The notes below the pieces were generated by a model, which was not told the origin of the DNA, searched no databases, and saw nothing but the letters and a program-made list of their open reading frames with translations. Shown piece after piece: positions 55,615 to 64,000 of a DNA stretch of 64,000 bases. Within the stretch, counting starts at the first letter, position 1. The number at the start of each line of letters is the position of its first letter. Origin of the DNA: Shinisaurus crocodilurus (taxonomy: Eukaryota > Chordata > Lepidosauria > Squamata > Shinisauridae); the NCBI GenBank assembly GCA_021292165.1, contig CM037880.1:26744232-26808231 (forward strand). Direction: 5' to 3'. Made by a program: the position numbers and the translations under genes.

Positions 55615-56504
55615 GGGAGTCTTATCCTCTTAGGGTGCAATTTGAATTGGGGAATCGGTGCAAATGCACAGTTACAGAATGGGGGACACTTGGCTCAACA
55701 ATACTACAAGTGAGAAGATCTTGGAATTGTTGTAGATCACAAACTGAATATGAGTCAGCAATGCTGCAAAGAAGGCAAATGCCAAATGCTATTTTGGGCT
55801 GCATTAATAGAAGTATAGCTTCCAAATCACATGAAGTGATGATAATTCCACTTTACTCAGCACTGGTTAGGCCTCATCTTGAGTACTGCGTCCGGGTTCT
55901 GGGCACCACACTTAAGAAGGGATGTCGACAAACTGGAGAGGGTTCAGAGGAGGGCAAACAAAGATGATAAAGGGACTGGAAACAGGCCTATGAGGAGAGA
56001 CTGAAAGAAGGGCGTTTAGCCTTCAGAAGAGGAGACTAAGGGGAGATATGATATCACTCTTCCAGTACTTTAATGGTTGTCCACCAAGAGCTTTTTTTCG
56101 GAGAAAAAGTTACGGAATCTGTCTTACATTCCTCGGGAGTAGATGGCTATAAAGTGTAAGCAATTAATAGAGAAAACGGTGAGGAACTCAGTTCCAGGAG
56201 TTCCACCAGAAAAAAGCACTTGGTGTCACGCGATCATCGCAGTTTGCAGGACACGGGATAATAGGCTCAAGTTACAGGAAGCCAGATTCTGGCTGAACAT
56301 CAGGAAAAAATTCCTGACTGTTAGAGCAATAAGACAATGGAACCAACTTCCTAGTGGTGGGCTTTCCCACTCTGGAGGCATTCAAGGTGCAGCTGGACAG
56401 CCATCTGTTAGGGATGCTTTGACTTGGATTGCTGCATTGCGCAGAGGGTTGGACTCGATGGCCTTATAGGACCCTTCCAACTCTACTTTTCTATGATTCT
56501 ATGT
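55615..56504 (+). mobile_element. CR1 LINE 3' part
   Basis: Frames give LGIVVDHKLNMSQQCC, then RRQMPNAILGCINRSIASKS and PLYSALVRPHLEYCVRVLG, the typical end of CR1 ORF2. The 3' UTR follows and finishes GGTTGGACTCGATGGCC ... TTCTATGATTCTATG, the repeated octamer-like CR1 terminus. 5'-truncated and frame-broken. In ODAD2 intron 7. Confidence 0.85.
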
Positions 56505-57619
56505 GGAAAGGTTTAACCTCACCTCCCTCAGTACCAAAACCCCTGTCCAAATGAGGAGATCCTGCACCTGCATTTTGAAAAACAAAAATATGTCAGGAGC
56601 TCCAGTCACAGATACCCCATGTTACAATTCGTTTAGTCCTCACTAGTCCAGTTCGGATGACCACAGCTTGGCTTAAAATGAATAAGCCTTTTGAATGCAC
56701 ACACAGCCTCTTTCATGGTGCATTGCAATCAAACAAGGAAGTTATCAATTAACCATAGTTTCCAGGTACACCCAAACCGAGGAACTAAGGTTACCAGGTT
56801 CTTCAGAACAAGCCAGGAACTTAAACTGGCTTGGGGTTTAAGATTCATTTTTGCTAGAGTTGTGTGCTATTGCTTCCTTTCTAACTGCCCATTCAGATGG
56901 TAATGTACCATTGATTGTTTCATAGTTAAATGCCCACTAAGAGCATTGCTTTTAAACATTTCAGTGGGGCTTGCTTCTGAGCTGTGCATAGTAAATTTCT
57001 GTCACCTCAATTTGGCTTGTTCACTAGGAGGAAATTTTAGTATTGTTCTCAGGGAGCCTGCAAGCCAGTTCTGTTGGGCCATCTGACACTGGCTGCCCTG
57101 TGGAAGGGAACAGGACAGAGAGGGAGGCTTGCAATGACAGCACCAGGTGTTTACTCCTGCTCCAGCTGGACTGGCTGCTGTCATAACTTTTATTTTGAGT
57201 ATTGCTTTGAATGTATTTGTTGCATTTTATTAATAAGAGCCACTTTGATGACTTTAGCTGAAAAACTGGATATGAATCTGCATAAATGAATTCTGTCACA
57301 CTATTGGTATCACAAACTGTTATTTACTAGCCAATGTTATATACAATTCAGGGTTGTTAGCTGGGAATTTAGGTAATCCTTGTGTTTCTAAGAAATTTAA
57401 TGTTAATTTTGTAATTTTTAATTAAAATTGCAGCCAATTGCTGATTAATAAGGAGGTTGTCTTTTAGTCAACCAAGAGGAATGTTGGTTATTTTCATACG
57501 CCAACAGAAAAAGTATAAAACCAATCTACCTAGACTTCCTCCAGCTTGCTAATTTTTCAGCATGTTTTATTCATTGGAAATGTGATTTCCCCCCCAAAAA
57601 CCTTTTCATCTCTTATTAG

Positions 57620-57834
57620 AAATATACTTTTTTTGATGAACCAAAGTATGAAAAATATTATCAACATATGGAAACAATTGAGGCAGATGAATATGGCCAA
57701 GCCCAAAAGTTTTACGACTATCCAGAAAAGAATGTATTTGAGAAGCCTAAGAGTCCTCTTGTAAAAAGTAAGCCTACTGACAGCAAGAAATTAGAACCAT
57801 CTCTTAAGTGGAAGACCACGCCTGGCTCCCGAGA
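57620..57834 (+). CDS. ODAD2: ODAD2 exon 8
   Basis: Acceptor TCATCTCTTATTAG, donor GTATGT at 57835. The phase-0 frame is KYTFFDEPKYEKYYQHM, ETIEADEYGQAQKFYDYPEK, then a lysine- and proline-rich stretch to KWKTTPGSR with a split glutamate. It is a charged, probably disordered linker before the armadillo domain. Intron 7 before it spans 9.4 kb, with MITEs, a CR1 copy and SINEs. Another small exon in that intron cannot be excluded. Confidence 0.85.
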
Positions 57835-58952
57835 GTATGTAATTCTTTTGGTTTTCTGTTTATCAGCATTAATGGTTTAAGAAATAATTGTTTTTCAATT
57901 TTTCAGAAAAATGGAATTTCAGGTAAATTTGAAAAAATCCGGACAAAGCCTCTATATTTTAAAAACCCTCTTTAAGGGAAAGCAGTTTCCACAATCTCTT
58001 TTTCTGATTCTATTATCGTATTTCACAGTATTCTTAGTAATTCTTTGTATAACCCTCCCACACTAATTCAGAAGCAGAGAGCATTATCAGTTTTTTTTCT
58101 TTAAAAGTGCTTGTATCCAAACCTATTTCTTCATTTGAAGTGCATTCCAAAACAGATAGCAACAGAATTTGCAAAGGTGGCTAGGACTGACCTAAGTTGG
58201 TTAGAACTGGGTAATAATCAAGTCAGTACCTAGAATCAGCAACCAAGCCAGCTCTGGGAGTGTGGTATACATGAATTAAATGCCAGAAGAGTTGAGAACC
58301 AGGTGACAGAATCCAACAAGCAAGTTGCTGACAGGTCAGAATGTCACATGTGACCAGTAGATTAATGGAGCTTCCAAATTGGGTGGTCACCTCCAAGCCA
58401 CATGTTCAGGGTATTTTCTTATTTTTACATTTAGATCCTTCCTTTCTTCCGAGAAGCTGAAGGGAACATATAGGCCCACACATCAGAACAGCCCAGATAT
58501 TTTTTTTTAAATACTGGGTTATTGTGTGAGAAATCAAGCATGCTGGCTCCTGCTGCCCAGTTACTCTTGCTGCAAGTGGAAGAAGCTATGGTTTGTTTTC
58601 AGGTTGTTTCTCTGACTTCTTAGGGCAAACACAAGCCAGAGATCTGGATTTGGATGTAACACAAACAATCCAGGAACGGGTTGAACCTGGGTCTCCTCAG
58701 GCCTAATCCAATGTACACCACAAGCCCTGTGGCAGTCACTGTTAATACATACAGAGTAGCAGGATCTGAACAGACAACACCACAACTGCCATATTGAAAG
58801 TTGTCATCTTTGCCACTTATAACCTGGGTTTAGTCACCAATAACCTGATTCCTGGGTTGAGATTTCAACTATTTGAGCTCAGGCAATATACAGAACAGAA
58901 CGCACCAAGAGAGTGCAAAGCAGTAAAAAACAACACAGAAGTCCAACAAGTG

Positions 58953-59163
58953 CATTATACAAATTTATTGATACCAGTTGTATAAATCTCAAGACCTTTC
59001 AAGCAAGTATCTCTTCATCAGCACTACCATTGAAGAAGGTACTAGGTTAGTTGCTCCTTTTGAAACAAGTAATCTAACAAAATTACAATAGATGTCTCTG
59101 ATGAAGAACTATCTGTTCAAAATGTGTTGGGATTTATATAACTGGTATCAACAAATTTGTCTC
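58953..59163. mobile_element. Palindromic pair of Penelope-like ends
   Basis: 58961-59023 matches the reverse complement of about 59098-59157: AAATTTATTGATACCAGTTG / AAATTTGTTGATACCAGTTA, TATAAATC and TTCTTCATCAG or TCTTCATCAG. Each arm carries a CTGATGA (complement at 59015-59021, direct at 59098-59104) followed by a short stem and GAAA or AAAA, as in Penelope-associated hammerheads. Inverted end pairs are common for Penelope-like insertions. In ODAD2 intron 8. Confidence 0.5.
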
Positions 59164-59307
59164 TCTTAGCTGCTGTGCTTCTAATATACTAAGCACCTTC
59201 TGCAGATCAGATACTTGTCCTTTGCCAACATTTTTACCCAGAGCGAGGAACTACAATGGCAGGAAAGGTTAGGGGTAGAGGAGGAGTCATGATTGTCTAG
59301 CTATTCT

Positions 59308-59438
59308 AGGAGTGGGCAACAGTGGCTCTCCAGATATTGTTGGGCTCTAGTTCCCATCAGCCCCAGCCAGCATGTTTAATGGTTAAGGACCTGTAGCCCA
59401 ACAACATCTGGAGGGCCACATGTTCCTGCTCAAAGACC
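59308..59438. mobile_element. Palindromic MITE copy in ODAD2 intron 8
   Basis: GGAGTGGGCAACAGTGGCTC and CCAGATATTGTTGGGCTC at the left; GCCCAACAACATCTGGAGGG and CCACATGTTCCTGCTC at the right, inverted to each other. Confidence 0.7.
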
Positions 59439-59950
59439 TTTGAAAGGTGATCAGGGAAAGTCAAGGATTTAATACAGCAAGCCCTCTCTGCTGATCTTGG
59501 GACAAAAAAAAACCACCCAAAGGATTCAGTATAGTCTGTGAATTGTGTCTGTGGCCACCAGCTTGCCTGCTTGGAGGAATATGTATGTGCATAAAATAGT
59601 TCTATATTTGTTGACCACATATTCATTTCAGGTGGCTAAATTTAATTATCTATGTGTGCAATTCACAACCTTGCTGTGGTAGAATGATACTCCTCACACA
59701 ATGTTCCAGCCAGTCAGCAGACAACAGTGATTAGTTGCAGCAATGGCCCAAGCCAAGTTTTGGGAAGAACAGAAGGCCATAGTCTTGCAGCTCTCGGCTG
59801 GAAGATATCTGCTGCTGTTGCTGTTGTCAAGGTTGTGGATTGCACCCTAAGCCTGAAATACATATTTGAATGTTAGTATCTTCATTTTAGTTCTCATCCA
59901 TCCTCACACTAGATTTGTGTTAATTGAGGAATTCAAGCACTTCATAGTTT

Positions 59951-59960
59951 TAATTTTTTT

Positions 59961-59991
<31 letters not shown>

Positions 59992-60214
59992 ATATTTATA
60001 CCCTGCCTTTTTTCCTACAAGGAACCCAAGGCAGCTTACATAATCCTCCTCCTCTCCATTTTATCCTCACAACAATCCTGTGAGGTAGGTTAGGCTGAGA
60101 GTCAGTGACTGGCCCAAAGTCACCCAGTGAGTTTCGTGGCCGAGCGGGGACTAGAACCCGGATCTCCCGAGTCCCAGTCCAACACTCTCACCACTACACC
60201 ACACTGGCTCTCTA
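59951..60214 (-). mobile_element. tRNA-derived SINE in ODAD2 intron 8
   Basis: A complete copy with a long (ATTT)n tail (59957-59995), GGAACCCAAGGCAGCTTACA, CCTGTGAGGTAGGTTAGGCT and a clean B-box complement GGGGACTAGAACCCGGATC. Confidence 0.9.
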
Positions 60215-60593
60215 AAAATCAAATTTCTGTTTAGGTGATATTATTATAAAAGCAGCTTGCATTATTGTGCTGGAAAAAAAGTAAAAACAGAAACAAAACA
60301 TTGAATTGTTTTAGTATTAGAATACCATGGCCAACAACCAATAAAAAATTAAGTGTGCTGAAGTCCACTGAAATTATTAGGCTCAGCCTACCTGTCTGTT
60401 GGATTGTGGCCAATGTTTTAACATTCTAGTTTCAACCATCTTTGCTGCTAACTTATGATGGTATTTGGTGGTGGTTGTTTTTAACTAAAAAACAGATTTT
60501 CTTTTAACCTTCATATACTATGGCATTAATCAGTTTAAAATTTTGATTAAATAATTTTTCATATATAAATGTACGCACACATTTATGATATAT

Positions 60594-60656
60594 TCACTAT
60601 AACACTGAATATCAAACAGTGACTATCAAATATCACTATAACACTGAATATCAAAT
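60594..60656. repeat. Tandem duplication beside the exon 9 acceptor
   Basis: TCACTATAACACTGAATATC begins at 60594 and again at 60633 (period 39). The second copy ends eight bases before the exon at 60665, so the branch-point region may be doubled. Confidence 0.75.
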
Positions 60657-60664
60657 ATTTTTAG

Positions 60665-60769
60665 AGGCAAAGGAGCAAGGAAAGAAAGCAAGGATGAAAA
60701 GGAAAGCAAACCTATGCCTCCAGATGGCAAGAAAAGATCCAGTGCAACACCCACTGGTTCTGCTAAATG
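60665..60769 (+). CDS. ODAD2: ODAD2 exon 9
   Basis: Acceptor ATATTTTTAG, donor GTACGT at 60770. The frame is GKGARKESKDEKESKPMPPD then GKKRSSATPTGSAK, ending two bases into a cysteine codon. Composition is highly charged and low in complexity, as expected for the variable linker. Assignment rests on phase with exons 8 and 10 on both sides. Confidence 0.8.
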
Positions 60770-61874
60770 GTACGTAATTTCTATGCATTATTTGTCTCTT
60801 CTCTGAATTACAAAAATACCATCTTTCAGCACAAACAGTAAACTAACTGTAAATGCTTTCCAAACGATAACAGCATTTCAAATGAGAAAAGTCTAATAGA
60901 ATCAAATAGTCTAAAGACTGTGCTATCATCTACTGAGAATCTTACTCAGTAGTTTTTGAAATGGAAAGTTCTCTGGTTATTCCCACTCCTGTGCATGACC
61001 GAAGAGGGAACTCCCAAGCTGAAAATATAAACCTGTTGGTTCTGGCAGGATTGTCTCATACTTGCATCTGCTACCATTTTTCCAATCATAGACAGAAGAT
61101 GATTGCTTGGCTTATTGTACCAGTAACTTGGCTCTTAATAGACATTTCCTTAGCTCACATTTCTTAACCAGGGTACAGGGACAGATCTCATTTTTGAAAG
61201 GCTTTGCCCTTGCAATTTAAATACCCTTTCCAAGAGAAGTTTTTTATTTTTATTTTTGGTAATCTCTTTCCGGTATCTCTCTCCTTTCATGTTGCAGGAC
61301 TAAGTGGGTATCAAAATCTGAAAAGCAAACAAATGCATCCATTCCAACAGTTTTCATTCACAGTCACATTCTTTTCTGATATGAACTAATATGTGTTCAT
61401 GGAGACATTTGTGTAGATTTTGTATGGTAGTTTTGTAAAAACTGAGAATGTAGCGTAGTGATTAGGCCAAACTAGGTGTCATATAGGAGACACATGGAAT
61501 ATCTTCTGATAGTTTTTGCTTATACTTTAATTTTACTATGGTGGGCTATGAATTTAATTGAAGAAGGACAAGGTGGGAGGGTGTTTCAGGCTTTCACTGC
61601 AGGCTGTTTTCCCAATGACAGTTGGATCCCACCCCCGCAAGCTGTTTTCCCTGTGCAGGGGAAAAGATACCGTGTTCATTCATCATTTCATTCCTGGGAG
61701 AAAATGTACTTGGTTCAGGAAATTTGACTGGGAAAGTGGCCTGGGGAAAAGGTTAATCCTCTCCTCCCAGTGCTCTAATCAAATTTGGAGTCTCCTGTAA
61801 TTATACTAAAGTAAAGCCAAAGCCTTTCAGGAGATGCTCTAGTTTGTCCCTAAGAGCATGAGTTCAAATGGTAA

Positions 61875-62040
61875 GCCTGTCTCTCTCAGCCTCAGCTTGC
61901 CATGTGGAATATGGAAATAATAATACTGAACTACTTTATAGGGTTGTTGTAAGTGATGCAGAGGTTATGCATGTGAAGTGCTTTGATCACTCTGAAGAGC
62001 ATACATGGTGATGGCTCTAGTAATAAGATTTGATGCTATG
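61875..62040 (+). mobile_element. MIR SINE
   Basis: CTCAGCCTCAGCTTGCCATG, AATAATAATACTGAACTACT, AGGGTTGTTGTAAGTGATGC and GCATGTGAAGTGCTTTGATC occur in MIR order. Old family; in ODAD2 intron 9. Confidence 0.7.
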
Positions 62041-62204
62041 TGACACTTAAGTGCTTAGGATGAAGTATTTCAATAGCTACACTAGTATTAAGGTCATAGT
62101 AAACAATGCCTATATAAATACAAGGGGCAGTGTTAATATAGAGTATGAGCAGGTTCCATTTCAGTGTGGCTTGCATAAGATTTCTCTGTAAGCCACGTTA
62201 AAGT

Positions 62205-62394
62205 GAAATTTCATAGATTTCATAGATCATAGAGTTGGAAGGAGCCTACAAGGCTATCAAGTCCAACCCCCTGCTCAATGCAGGAAACTAAAGGAGGGGT
62301 CTCCCATCCAAGTAATAACCAGGCTTGACCCTGCTTAGCTTTCCACGCTCAGACAAGCTGAGCCAGCATAAGCCACACCAGCATTGCCTGATGG
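62205..62394 (-). mobile_element. SINE with 5S-rRNA-derived head and CR1-like tail, copy 2
   Basis: Reverse complement of the 14735-14908 type, with the same junction between the 5S part (complement of GCTAAGCAGGGTCAAGCCTG, TTACTTGGATGGGAGACC) and the tail (complement of CTATGATCTATGAAATC). By eye more than 90% like copy 1 over the shared part. In ODAD2 intron 9, 50 bp before exon 10. Confidence 0.8.
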
Positions 62395-62444
62395 ATTTAT
62401 CTGTCCATAATTTCTAGATGAAACTATTTTTTATTTTTCTTTAG

Positions 62445-62589
62445 TAAGGTTTCACTGAAGCCTGAAGATGTTAGTGAAAGTTCCTCAGAGAGTGAAGAAG
62501 ATGAAGAACAACCTGAGCGCCATCAAGAAATTAACACTGATTTGCCATCGGAATACTGGCAAATTCAAAAATTAGTGAAATATATAAAG
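62445..62589 (+). CDS. ODAD2: ODAD2 exon 10, entry to the armadillo repeats (gene continues beyond window)
   Basis: Acceptor TATTTTTCTTTAG, donor GTAAAC at 62590. The frame is [20 protein letters not shown], an acidic serine-rich run, then [20 protein letters not shown]. The [13 protein letters not shown] block marks the start of the conserved C-terminal armadillo region, which binds the docking partners. No further exon is found before 64000, so the repeats themselves lie to the right. Confidence 0.9.
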
Positions 62590-62899
62590 GTAAACAAGCT
62601 TTGACTTATCTTTAGACGACTTCAAAGAACAGAATAATTAAAATATAAAACTTCATTCTAGGGTCTCTTTCTTTTCTCGCTTATTATCCCGCTGAATTAA
62701 TTTGTATCTTAAAATCTTTTTGAAACTTTGTTTGTAGTGACTCTATAGAATTCCTTTCTAATACCAAATCAATGCCCACAATCAAGCCGTCACATCAGTC
62801 ATGTATTCAGTATATCAGAGCACTTTTGTGGGTCATGTCCTAGGTCAGGTAAAATAAGCAGTCAGGTAAAATAAGATGCATCGAAGTTGGGATTAAAAA

Positions 62900-63213
62900 T
62901 ATACAAGTGGAACTTACAATGGTTTCTTGAAATATTGAGTGCTCCTGTTCAGGATTCCAGCCTGCCTTGCCCTCTTCCAGGATATTCCATTCCCTGCTGC
63001 CCCTTGTTTTCTGTTTTCTCCCCCTCCCCCTGCAAAAGTCAGCTTTCCATGTCCACCAAGCATGCTCAGTCCTCATTGGGCTGTTTTTGGTCATCCCTTC
63101 CTTAGGGTTTTTTCTGCTAATGATTTTTTTGGTACTTTTGCAAACCTTGGGATTCCCCCAAGTCTGCTGATACCTTCCACTTGTGCATGGATGGTGCCAT
63201 TTTGGCTACATAG
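62900..63213 (+). repeat. Unclassified dispersed repeat, copy 2
   Basis: Partner of 25290-25645: GCTCCTGTTCAGGATTCC, CCCTCTTCCAGGATATTCCA, AAGCATGCTCAGTCCTCA, AAACCTTGGGATTCCCCCAA, GTCTGCTGATACCTTCC, GGATGGTGCCATTTTGGCTA. Confidence 0.65.
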
Positions 63214-64000
63214 GGACCTGCACTCAGAGAATTGAGATTGGTATTAGTTTATAAGATGAGTGGAAAACAGGACTTTACGCAGTTTTGGGGTAAAATCTTA
63301 ACCAGACTGAGGTGGGTTTGGATCTCCATTCTAAAGCCCTGAAGCTACTGGCAAGTGAGGCTTGGACTGTTTGATGCACTAGTAATGAGTGTTTAGGAAG
63401 CAGCAACATTTTCCTTTGACATTGAACTGAGCTATGGCCTCTTGCCCAGTGAGCCACATATTCTCTATACTAGGAAAGTGCGTGAGTAATGCCATTGTAT
63501 GGAATACTCTGTTTACTAAGAATCAGATAAACCTCGTTTGCTGGGAAGTTAGTTGATGAATTACACCGTTGTTTACAAAAGAAAATCAAATGGAATTCCG
63601 AAGTCATACCAAGTTTTGTATACCGCTGAAACTTTTCTTTTTAATTTTGTAGACTCAGTCACAATTTAGCTCTCAGAAAGAATTTGGGGTACCTGTTTTC
63701 CCCCCTCCTGTTTTGGCTTTATTCTTTTTTTAAAAAAACACCCCACTACAAACAAAAAAGAAGGCTTTTGATTAAAATGTTTTCTTGTGCAAGAGAGATT
63801 ACGGTAGTTAAAAATTAGTCTGATTAGACTTGGGTTTATTTATAATATATGTCCACTTATATCTTACGCAGTTTGTGCAGTGATTATGTTTTTTTTAATG
63901 AACATCCACTGACTGTATTGCAATTTAAAGCTGCAGTGTGACTTACCTCTGAGTAAATATACTTAGGATTGCACCGCAAATGTGGTGTGACACTAATGTA
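63214..64000. other. ODAD2 intron 10, unassigned
   Basis: No exon with splice signals in frame with exon 10 was found. It holds T- and A-rich runs and a diverged piece (63925-63980) of the repeat seen at 47895. Confidence 0.5.

Noticed and set aside
55596..55967. 123-codon plus-strand frame as a gene
   Set aside because: It is the end of CR1 ORF2 (VRPHLEYC motif) in a truncated LINE.

Overview
The window is vertebrate nuclear DNA, most probably from a squamate reptile (a lizard or snake). It has GT-AG introns, tRNA-headed SINEs, an old MIR, CR1-like and L1-like LINEs, Penelope-like elements with GIY-YIG domains, many hAT- and mariner-type MITEs, and CA/GT microsatellites. The squamate call rests on this repeat mix and is an inference.

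Two protein-coding genes can be read, both on the + strand. At the left are the last three coding exons of MPP7 (826-934, 1521-1664, 3849-4028), which encode the end of the guanylate-kinase-like domain of a MAGUK scaffold protein. A long AT-rich 3' UTR probably follows, to about 6.6 kb. At the right is the 5' part of ODAD2 (ARMC4), an outer-dynein-arm docking protein of motile cilia. It has a CpG-island promoter near 38.4-38.7 kb, a start codon at 39511, and nine coding exons to 62589, where the window ends just as the armadillo repeats begin. The order MPP7 then ODAD2, in the same direction, is the order I recall at human 10p12. The ODAD2 promoter has a near-consensus RFX X-box and a forkhead (FOXJ1-type) site, as expected for a motile-cilium gene. 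ODAD2 exon 7 carries one extra base that breaks the reading frame.

The 32 kb between the genes, and the ODAD2 introns, are mostly transposable-element debris. Items recognised: a candidate retroviral LTR (1-520, inside an MPP7 intron); a truncated L1 (10.9-11.9 kb, -); a CR1-like LINE split by a SINE (35.25-36.88 kb, -); a CR1 3' end (55.6-56.5 kb, +); a Penelope-like element with one in-frame stop and a decayed hammerhead-like motif (33.5-35.2 kb, -); a second Penelope-like relic (24.9-25.2 kb, -); at least seven tRNA-derived SINEs; two copies of a SINE with a 5S-rRNA head and a CR1-like tail; three copies of one hAT MITE family with 8-bp target duplications, one of which holds about 0.6 kb of CpG-rich cargo including a splice-donor-like site; and many foldback hairpins.

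Several short local duplications (25 to 118 bp, 1-2 kb apart, direct or inverted) do not look like ordinary transposon copies and may be templated insertions. All similarities were judged by eye, without alignment or database search, so element names are family-level calls.
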